Shown here in pieces: positions 33,251 to 38,788 of a DNA stretch of 38,788 nucleotides. Numbering within the stretch: position 1 is the stretch's first letter; the number at the start of each line of letters is the position of its first letter. The stretch spans positions 1 to 38,788 of the forward strand of contig JABDGP010000028.1 of NCBI GenBank assembly GCA_013285945.1. Reading direction: 5' to 3'. Under the pieces are notes generated by a model. That model saw nothing but the letters and a program-made list of their open reading frames with translations. It was not told the DNA's origin and made no database searches. A program made the translations under genes and the position numbers. This stretch comes from Bacteroidota bacterium. GTDB taxonomy: Bacteria > Bacteroidota > Bacteroidia > Cytophagales > Cyclobacteriaceae.

Positions 33251-34288
33251 TTAATTGGTTAGTATTACTTTTAATGCCTTTTCTTTCGCAGCATTTCCAA
33301 ATGTCTCATAGGCTTCAATAATCTGATCCAGTTTAAACCGGTGAGTAATCAATTTTTTGGGCTCTATCTTTTTAGATAAAACAGTTTTAAAAAGCATTGG
33401 TGTTGTGACCGTGTCAACCAGTCGCGTGGTTATCGTTATGTTTTTTGACCAGAGTGTTTCAAGATGAAGCGTAACACTTTTTCCATGAACGCCGATATTG
33501 GCAATGTGACCGCCAGGAGTAATAATTTCCTCGCACATCTCGAAGGTAGGTTTCATCCCGACAGCTTCGATGGCCACATCTACACCTTTATTGTTAGTTA
33601 GCTTCATCACCTGCTCAACTGCCTTTCCATCGGTACTATTAATTGTGTGAGTTGCTCCAAAAGTTTTGGCGACAGCCAGACGATTATCATCCAGATCGAT
33701 CACGATGATTTCTGCTGGAGTATAGAATTGAGCTGTTAAAAGTGCAGCCATACCTACTGGTCCCGCACCTACGATCGCAATTGTATCTCCGGGTTTTACT
33801 TTTCCGTTAAGCACTCCGCATTCAAAACCTGTGGGCAAAATGTCACTCAGCATCACTAGTGCTTCTTCATCTGCTCCTTCAGGAATTGGATACAAACTAT
33901 TGTCTGCATACGGTATCCTGACATACTCCGCCTGTGTGCCATCAATCATGTAGCCCAATATCCAGCCTCCCTTTTCGCAATGCGAATACATAGCTTTCTT
34001 ACAATAATCACATTTGCCACAAGAGGTGACACAAGAGATTATCACGTGATCTCCTTTTTTAAAATTGGTTACGGCACTTCCTGCTTCTTCGATTACACCA
34101 ACGCCCTCATGACCAATGATTCGTCCATCAATAACTTCAGGAAGATCACCTTTCATAATGTGTAGGTCTGTTCCGCATATTGTTGTTTTAAGAATTCTGA
34201 CAACTGCATCGGTAGATTCAATAAGTACAGGTTTAGGCTTTTCTTCCCATGATTTTTTTCCGGGCCCATGATAGACAAGCGCCTTCAT
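33251..34288 (-). CDS. zinc-dependent alcohol dehydrogenase
   Basis: A 345-residue medium-chain dehydrogenase starting MKALVYHGPG. The catalytic zinc site is C38 (TTICGTDLH), H60 and E61 (GHEGVGV) plus a later Asp/Cys ligand. The structural zinc site is C90, C93, C96 and C104 in the loop CGKCDYCKKAMYSHC. The NAD(P)-binding fold has VGAGPVGMAALLTA, and an Asp two residues into the following strand (VIDLDDNRL) favours NAD over NADP. Members oxidise or reduce primary or secondary alcohols. A longer frame reaches 34573, with an in-frame ATG at 34366 adding 26 residues; this extension is not typical of the family, so the shorter start is preferred. First gene of the ADH-YceI-barrel operon. Substrate unknown. 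Confidence 0.9.
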   Translation of the reverse strand: MKALVYHGPGKKSWEEKPKPVLIESTDAVVRILKTTICGTDLHIMKGDLPEVIDGRIIGHEGVGVIEEAGSAVTNFKKGDHVIISCVTSCGKCDYCKKAMYSHCEKGGWILGYMIDGTQAEYVRIPYADNSLYPIPEGADEEALVMLSDILPTGFECGVLNGKVKPGDTIAIVGAGPVGMAALLTAQFYTPAEIIVIDLDDNRLAVAKTFGATHTINSTDGKAVEQVMKLTNNKGVDVAIEAVGMKPTFEMCEEIITPGGHIANIGVHGKSVTLHLETLWSKNITITTRLVDTVTTPMLFKTVLSKKIEPKKLITHRFKLDQIIEAYETFGNAAKEKALKVILTN

Positions 34289-34654
34289 GGTTGTATTAAT
34301 CTTTTGAATTTCTGCAGAAGTGCCATTTGCCTCCCTTGTCTTAATTAATGTCGAGTCCGTGGTCATCAGTTGGAATTTTAATTTTACGCTGAACTTTAAG
34401 GAATCAAAATTGAAAGGATTACAAAGAATAATTTTACATGACTGATGAAATGAATTACATGATTGACTGATGTGATATGTCAGGTAATTAATCAACCCCG
34501 ATAAAAAAGAGAATGCGTAAAGTATATAACAAACGGTACTCTTGATGTAAGAGCGCATTAATGAAAGCGACACACTTTTGTTGGCGATTGAAGCTTTGTT
34601 GTAAAATTCAAGACTCAGATTCGTCAGTTAAATTTTTGACCAACCAAATAAATT
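34289..34654. other. intergenic region between the ADH operon and the PRC-barrel gene
   Basis: About 370 bases (290 if ADH starts at 34366), AT-rich, holding the divergent promoters of both transcription units. No exact TAnnTTTG box on either strand; the nearest is TAAATTTTTG at 34628-34637 before the PRC-barrel gene. No coding region other than the ADH extension was seen. Confidence 0.4.
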
Positions 34655-35077
34655 ATGAAGACTTTTGAAACAGACAATTTATCGGGAAAGAACCACGCCG
34701 GTGCACATCCCAACAGTCCGGTGAAGTTCTTAACAGCCACCTCTATTATTGGAGACAAGGTTTTAAATCCAAAGGGTGAGCGTCTTGGCACGATCAACAA
34801 CATCATGATCGAATTGGGCACTGGCAAGATTGAGTACGTAGTTGTAGAGTTTGGCGGATTTCTTGGTGTTGGTGAAAAATATTTTGCCCTGCCCTATTCT
34901 CTATTAAAACTTGATGCTAAGAATGAAGTATTTTTATTCGATCAATCTGCTGACATTCTTAAAAACGCGCCTGGATTTGATAAGGATCATTGGCCTGAAA
35001 CAAACACCCACCTATTTGATTCCTCCAGTTATTGGGGCGGATTTATGGGCGTTAACACAGGAGCGGTTCCTTATTAA
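34655..35077 (+). CDS. PRC-barrel domain protein
   Basis: A 140-residue cytosolic protein. Residues about 28-95 form a PRC-barrel (ATSIIGDKVLNPKGERLGTI, then NNIMIELGTGKIEYVVVEFG). It is the same small beta-barrel found in photosynthetic reaction-centre H subunits and in RimM. Stand-alone PRC-barrel proteins in heterotrophs are often stress-induced and of unknown function. The C-terminal 40 residues (DKDHWPETNTHLFDSSSYWG and on) are Asp/Ser/Tyr-rich with no fold assigned. It is divergent from the ADH operon and is followed by the convergent tRNA-Gly. No enzymatic motif. Confidence 0.85.
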   Translation: MKTFETDNLSGKNHAGAHPNSPVKFLTATSIIGDKVLNPKGERLGTINNIMIELGTGKIEYVVVEFGGFLGVGEKYFALPYSLLKLDAKNEVFLFDQSADILKNAPGFDKDHWPETNTHLFDSSSYWGGFMGVNTGAVPY

Positions 35078-35154
35078 TTTTTCGATTCAACACGCTGAGC
35101 CCTCTTTCTTCATATATTCAATACTATCGAGAATAGTCTTTGATGATATTACGA

Positions 35155-35227
35155 GCGGGAAACGAGGCTCGAACTCGCGACCCTCAGCTTGGGAAGCTGA
35201 TGCTCTACCAACTGAGCTACTCCCGCT
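35155..35227 (-). tRNA. tRNA-Gly (anticodon CCC)
   Basis: On the minus strand the fold has acceptor GCGGGAG with TTCCCGC, D stem GCTC with GAGC, anticodon stem TCAGC with GCTGA around loop TTCCCAA, and T arm GCGAG TTCGAGC CTCGT. The anticodon CCC is at 35192-35194 and reads the glycine codon GGG. The discriminator base is T and no CCA is encoded. Convergent with the PRC-barrel gene. Confidence 0.93.
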
Positions 35228-35286
35228 TATCCCGCTAAGATATTAAACTCCCTGATTAACAAAAAGCGAAATTGTGGTGGTTATAT

Positions 35287-36057
35287 TTAGTTGAATCCAA
35301 ATGACTTTGGTGTTGGGTAAAGTATAAGCGTACTCTTTGTCGTGATTATATCTTGGAGCTCGTTTTTCAATTCAGGTTGTACAGCCGCCTCAACTTGTCT
35401 CATTTTAGTTTGATAATCTTCCTCGCTTCTATAACATGTAATTGCCACCATTAGATTCTTATCCTGAAATACCGGAAGCCTTGGAAAATCATTTTCCGCC
35501 AGTTCACATACCCAGAGCGTTGTATTGGTCACTCCTGCATTTTTAAGTACCATGAGATACTTATTGGTAAATATCGTAATCAGTTTATCAAGTTTGGTAT
35601 TGGCGATATAGAAATCAATAACCACAATCCCCTTCTCTTTTCTGAATTCATTACTATTGATACCGTTCGGATTCAAGGGCTTTAGCAGATAAACATTATC
35701 ATTATTCACCAGCATGCTGTTAGCTTCACTTCTATGTTCTTTCCAGACATCTCCGCCATAGAACTCCGGCAAAAATTTACTTCTTGACTCCATATCATTA
35801 AATCCCCTTATCCAGACAAAGTGATCGTCAGCGCCTTTCAGTCTGAATTGTCCAAGAGTGTAGCCCCCAATTTTATTTTGAGATTCGGTAAAGTATTTTT
35901 CAAATAAATCAGTAAACCTGTCCCGCATCTCGGGTTTGGTTATGTAATTCCTGAACTCTATTACTTTGATATTTTGGTTAGAGTTCAAATTTGTTTGTGC
36001 GTAGCACCATGAACTAATTAAGAAAAGCATGATGTTGCATTTGAAAAGGGATATCAT
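35287..36057 (-). CDS. exported NIPSNAP family protein
   Basis: A 256-residue protein with a signal peptide (residues about 5-20, ending CYAQ). It has two NIPSNAP-type ferredoxin-like halves, the first around IKVIEFRNYITKPEMRDRFT and ADDHFVWIRGFNDMESRSKF. The second half begins near KGIVVIDFYIANTKLDKLIT. The NIPSNAP family is of unknown biochemical role, with links to small-molecule or lipid binding. The exported form with a duplicated domain is common in Bacteroidota. Single gene, with no operon partner. A second in-frame ATG at residue 10 would still give a signal peptide. Confidence 0.85.
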   Translation of the reverse strand: MISLFKCNIMLFLISSWCYAQTNLNSNQNIKVIEFRNYITKPEMRDRFTDLFEKYFTESQNKIGGYTLGQFRLKGADDHFVWIRGFNDMESRSKFLPEFYGGDVWKEHRSEANSMLVNNDNVYLLKPLNPNGINSNEFRKEKGIVVIDFYIANTKLDKLITIFTNKYLMVLKNAGVTNTTLWVCELAENDFPRLPVFQDKNLMVAITCYRSEEDYQTKMRQVEAAVQPELKNELQDIITTKSTLILYPTPKSFGFN

Positions 36058-36160
36058 AAGTAGAGTTATTTAGTTTGATAAATAACGTTGGTTCCACTGT
36101 CAACCCTATGGCAGTCCGAAAAAAAACTGTGAATGACTTGTGCCCCAAAAAGTGTGACAA

Positions 36161-36184
36161 AAAAAGAGAGCCGTTAAGCTCTCT
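36161..36184 (-). terminator. intrinsic terminator after the DUF4097 operon
   Basis: On the minus strand a stem of seven pairs, AGAGAGC with GCTCTCT around loop TTAACG, is followed by TTTTTG. It lies about 22 bases past the stop of the last DUF4097 gene and ends the operon. Confidence 0.8.
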
Positions 36185-36206
36185 CCCCTTCAATTAAATC
36201 ATAACC

Positions 36207-37091
36207 TTATTTCTTCCGCAAGTAGATGTCGCCGTTGTATGTTTGAATGCTAATCTCTGGTCCACCGCCATTTACATCTGCTTTCACCCAATCATCAATC
36301 ACAACTTTATATACGCCTGTCTTTGATTCGGTTTTAGTAACCGGACTTGCTTTTTGCACTTGCGTATCAAACCCTGAATAAATCTCACCTTGTTTGGTCT
36401 TCATCTTAAAACTTCCTTTGAATCCTGTTGGAAAAGTAAGATCAATATCACCATTGTAGTTCGCGTAAGACAATGGGGTATCAGGAGTCAGCTTGTCGTA
36501 GGCAATTTTTATATCTCCATTGTACGTCTCAGCTACAACTGTTCCTGAAATTCCGGTGGCAGTGATTGCCCCATTGTAATTGATCAGTTCCACAGTTCCG
36601 GTAATATTATTTACATCCAGATCGCCATCGTTATACGTTTTCACTTTCATAGTGATGGTAGAAGGCACCTCTATTGTCACTTCAATTCTCGAACCCCAAT
36701 TATCAGAATTAACTTTCACCGTGTTCTGATATTCAGAAGCTTCAAGATTCATTGTTCCGCTGCTGATCTTCTTTAGACCTTCACGATTGGAGCGGCCATG
36801 CTTCTCACCGTCATTTACATCTACATTTACCTTAACCCTGTGACCTGATCGCCCTCTTTTTTCATCATCATTATCATCATCACGGTCGCCGTCATTGTCC
36901 TTTTCGCTGCTATATTTTACATATACGTCTTTGCGAGCTGTCCCTTTTATTTTTACCGAGCCGGTTTTAATATCAACTAATAATTTAAATGGGCTCGTGG
37001 GGCTTGAGAAAGGAACAGTAAACTCCCCTGAATCCTGCGCTCGCAGCGCCACACTCATCAACATCACCAATACTACCAATACATTTTTCAT
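36207..37091 (-). CDS. exported DUF4097 protein with acidic insertion
   Basis: A 294-residue protein. The signal peptide (residues 1-19, ending LRAQ) is followed by a right-handed beta-helix-like DUF4097 domain made of short repeats such as KTYNDGDLDVNNITGTVELI and NYNGAITATGISGTVVAETY. It closes with a matching ETYNGDIKIAY and QTYNGDIYLRKK. Residues 63-77 form an acidic run (DNDGDRDDDNDDE), and the spacing D-x-D-G-D-x-x-x-D within it recalls calcium-binding loops. An arginine/histidine segment (KRGRSGHRVK) follows. Neither part belongs to the usual domain. The neighbour at 37112 is a diverged paralogue. Last gene of a three-gene operon. DUF4097 proteins are called adhesin-like, but their function is unknown. 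Confidence 0.85.
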   Translation of the reverse strand: MKNVLVVLVMLMSVALRAQDSGEFTVPFSSPTSPFKLLVDIKTGSVKIKGTARKDVYVKYSSEKDNDGDRDDDNDDEKRGRSGHRVKVNVDVNDGEKHGRSNREGLKKISSGTMNLEASEYQNTVKVNSDNWGSRIEVTIEVPSTITMKVKTYNDGDLDVNNITGTVELINYNGAITATGISGTVVAETYNGDIKIAYDKLTPDTPLSYANYNGDIDLTFPTGFKGSFKMKTKQGEIYSGFDTQVQKASPVTKTESKTGVYKVVIDDWVKADVNGGGPEISIQTYNGDIYLRKK

Positions 37092-37111
37092 AACTTTATT
37101 TTTTAAACGTT

Positions 37112-37987
37112 TTAATTACTTTTCTCTTTTACAATTACATCTCCGTTGAAGGTTTCAAAATCCAGAAGCGCTCCACCCGAACCAATCTTAAAGCGATTGC
37201 GTCCGATTTTTAAACTTGTTCCTTTCTCCTCTTGTTTCTTTTCAATCATAGCCGGCAAACCTTCCAATTGTTGCACGTTGGTATAAAGCGCTCCATTAAA
37301 CGATTTAAAATTCACGTTGGCAGCCAATCCCTTTACAAATAAGGCATTGATGTCTCCGTTGAGCGAATAGTACCGACTGTCCTGATTAGGGTTAAGGGAA
37401 TAATCGACATCAACGTCTCCATTAATAGTACTGGCATACGTTTGACCCGCAAGTGCTGTCAATCGAATTGCGCCATTGACATTCTCTGCTTTCACTTTAC
37501 CTTTCACACTCTCGACAGTAACACTCCCTTCATTCACCGTTGAAACCTCAACGTTAATTCCATTAGGCACTTTCACTGTGAAGTTAAAAGTATAATCGTA
37601 GGGTGGATTGCAGTTGCCATCATTGCAATCCCAATGATATGACCATCCATTGTTACGTCTCCGGTTGGTGCGATATCCAAAATGATTGCAACCTCCGCCT
37701 ACGTAAACGATCAGAGTATCTACACGATCGATTTGTTGAAGTTGCATTTCCTTTTTGCCTTGCTCAAGCCGGGCATCGGTCTTTGCTTTTATTGTACGAT
37801 CTGCTTCGATCAGGATTTTATCACCATCATATCCCTGCACTTTCATAGAGCCGTTAATATTTGCCAGAACAAGTGTATTCGACGAGCTTGCCTTTTCAAA
37901 TTTTAACTCGAGAGTAACTTTATCGGTGAATGATTGTGCATCGCTTAAGAGAGGCAGGCACAACAAAATCATTATAATCTTTTTCAT
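37112..37987 (-). CDS. exported DUF4097 protein with Cys/His-rich insertion
   Basis: A 291-residue protein with a signal peptide (residues 1-18, ending SDAQ) and a DUF4097 beta-repeat domain from about residue 135 to the end. Examples are VNEGSVTVESVKGKVKAENV, NGAIRLTALAGQTYASTING and FETFNGDVIVKEKSN. Between the first strands and the repeats lies an unusual insertion, residues about 97-130. It contains C100, H102, H118, C121 and C126 among glycines, arginines and aromatics (GGGCNHFGYRTNRRRNNG and SYHWDCNDGNC). This could form disulfides or bind a metal, which is inference. It is 20 bases before the next DUF4097 gene and 13 after the HEAT protein, so co-transcription is very likely. Confidence 0.85.
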   Translation of the reverse strand: MKKIIMILLCLPLLSDAQSFTDKVTLELKFEKASSSNTLVLANINGSMKVQGYDGDKILIEADRTIKAKTDARLEQGKKEMQLQQIDRVDTLIVYVGGGCNHFGYRTNRRRNNGWSYHWDCNDGNCNPPYDYTFNFTVKVPNGINVEVSTVNEGSVTVESVKGKVKAENVNGAIRLTALAGQTYASTINGDVDVDYSLNPNQDSRYYSLNGDINALFVKGLAANVNFKSFNGALYTNVQQLEGLPAMIEKKQEEKGTSLKIGRNRFKIGSGGALLDFETFNGDVIVKEKSN

Positions 37988-38000
37988 AAAATTTAATTTT

Positions 38001-38780
38001 TTAGATCAAAACCTTAATACTTTCTTCAATCCGCTGCTTCACTTCCTTTGGCATGGATTTTTGTTCCATGATTTTCTTCAATTCCTTAACAGATGATTTT
38101 ACCTGCATGGCAGCCATCAATTCGGCCATAGCCACTTGCACTAGTGGTGAATCTTGCTGAGCAATGGCTCGCACCAAACCTTCGCGAACAGTGGGTGACT
38201 TCGCATAGCTTTGGAGCGCATCAAGTGCAGCCAGTCTTACATTGACGCTCGGATCAGAATTAAGTGTTTTAAAAAGCGCTTCAGTTACTTTTTTACTAGG
38301 TCCCTTTATTTCCTCACTCAGGCTTACTGCCTTCAATCGATCGGTGGCAGATTCTTTTTCAAGCATAGAAATCATCATCATCTCTTTTAGTCCGCTGACT
38401 TCTTGAGCCAGTTCTCTTACTTCACCTCCACCAGAATTCTTTTGCAAAACTGTGCCACCAACGAAACCCAGAACAAGCAACACAACTGCAACAGAAAGTT
38501 TGGGGATTAGCGATTCAAAAGAAAACCATGAAGCAAAATCAAATTGCTTTGACCTGCTGGTTTCCCGTGAGAGCATGTCATAAAAATTCTGATCCAGTTT
38601 CTTAGAAGGAACAGGCTCCTTGAACTTATCGATACTTTCGTCAAACTTGGTCAACTCACGAAGACGTGTAAATTCAACTTCACCAGACTCAATGAGCAAT
38701 TCCAATTGATGTATTTCCGAAGGGTCTGCTAATCCTTCATTGTACTTGGCAATCAGTTCATCAATTTGATTCTTGTTCAT
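38001..38780 (-). CDS. membrane-anchored HEAT-repeat protein, anti-sigma-factor-like position
   Basis: A 259-residue protein. Residues 1-75 form an N-terminal cytosolic helical part, beginning MNKNQIDELIAKYNEGLADP, like the start of zinc-free anti-sigma domains in Bacteroidota operons. One membrane span (about 95-113) and a short coiled coil follow. Residues about 150-259 are HEAT-like repeats outside the membrane (for example SDPSVNVRLAALDALQSYAK). This N-in single-span layout, followed by two exported DUF4097 proteins, is the arrangement seen after many ECF sigma genes. The sigma gene itself would lie past the right edge, and only eight bases remain there. Anti-sigma function is inference; a structural envelope role is the alternative. 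First visible gene of the operon. Confidence 0.75.
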   Translation of the reverse strand: MNKNQIDELIAKYNEGLADPSEIHQLELLIESGEVEFTRLRELTKFDESIDKFKEPVPSKKLDQNFYDMLSRETSRSKQFDFASWFSFESLIPKLSVAVVLLVLGFVGGTVLQKNSGGGEVRELAQEVSGLKEMMMISMLEKESATDRLKAVSLSEEIKGPSKKVTEALFKTLNSDPSVNVRLAALDALQSYAKSPTVREGLVRAIAQQDSPLVQVAMAELMAAMQVKSSVKELKKIMEQKSMPKEVKQRIEESIKVLI

Positions 38781-38788
38781 AATCTTTT

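Noticed and set aside
1-38788. CRISPR arrays, insertion sequences, rRNA operons, prophage structural genes
   Set aside because: No regularly spaced repeats, transposase motifs, terminal inverted repeats, rRNA signatures or phage genes were seen by eye.

Overview
The window looks like a chromosomal segment of a Bacteroidota bacterium, most likely of the Cytophagales type. The reasons are inferred from the sequence. Several genes follow the phylum-specific promoter -7 box TAnnTTTG, and Shine-Dalgarno sequences are mostly absent. The gene families are also typical of the phylum: PafA-type alkaline phosphatase, DUF4097 and DUF2911 proteins, WG-repeat proteins, NIPSNAP, YceI, SemiSWEET, and long MacB/FtsX-like permeases without an adjacent ATPase. 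GC content is moderate (about 43 percent by eye). No rRNA, CRISPR array, intact insertion sequence or prophage was seen.

Layout. 1-4.0 kb: the truncated start of an nSTAND-type NTPase and a large fusion of an NTT/MFS-like membrane domain, HEAT repeats and a cyclic-nucleotide-binding-like domain. 4.0-10.3 kb: a small basic-tailed protein, a dCMP deaminase, a DUF2911 pair, a secreted alkaline phosphatase and a TPR/WG-repeat protein. 10.4-10.6 kb: tRNA-Pro (anticodon AGG, unusual) and tRNA-Arg(CCT). 10.8-14.5 kb: a MacB-like permease, the relic of a serine recombinase, a small lipoprotein and a possible 34-residue membrane peptide. This is the part that looks most like accessory DNA. 14.6-16.4 kb: a sensor kinase, a LuxR-type regulator and a membrane protein in one operon. 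16.6-26.8 kb: mostly single metabolic and membrane genes (OYE-family reductase, two coupled DUF2157-like membrane proteins, DinB-like, Gfo/Idh/MocA, DUF5655, dienelactone hydrolase, SemiSWEET, DUF1624, beta-lactamase-like serine hydrolase, hemolysin III). 27-28.4 kb: a GT4 glycosyltransferase and a cold-shock protein sharing a bidirectional terminator. 28.8-36.1 kb: a second MacB-like permease, an alcohol dehydrogenase-YceI-outer-membrane barrel operon, a PRC-barrel protein, tRNA-Gly(CCC) and a NIPSNAP protein. 36.2-38.8 kb: an operon of a membrane-anchored HEAT protein, placed like an anti-sigma factor, followed by two exported DUF4097 proteins and a terminator.

How genes may work together. 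The kinase-regulator pair is compact and lacks an input domain, so it probably depends on a partner. The HEAT/DUF4097 operon resembles an envelope-stress cassette whose sigma gene would lie just past the right edge. The ADH-YceI-barrel operon combines a cytosolic oxidoreductase with two envelope proteins. The most unusual items are the transporter-like/HEAT/cNBD fusion, the nSTAND gene cut by the left edge, the A34 tRNA-Pro, the two DUF4097 proteins with odd insertions, and the recombinase scar. No complete new defence or mobile system is demonstrable inside the window.
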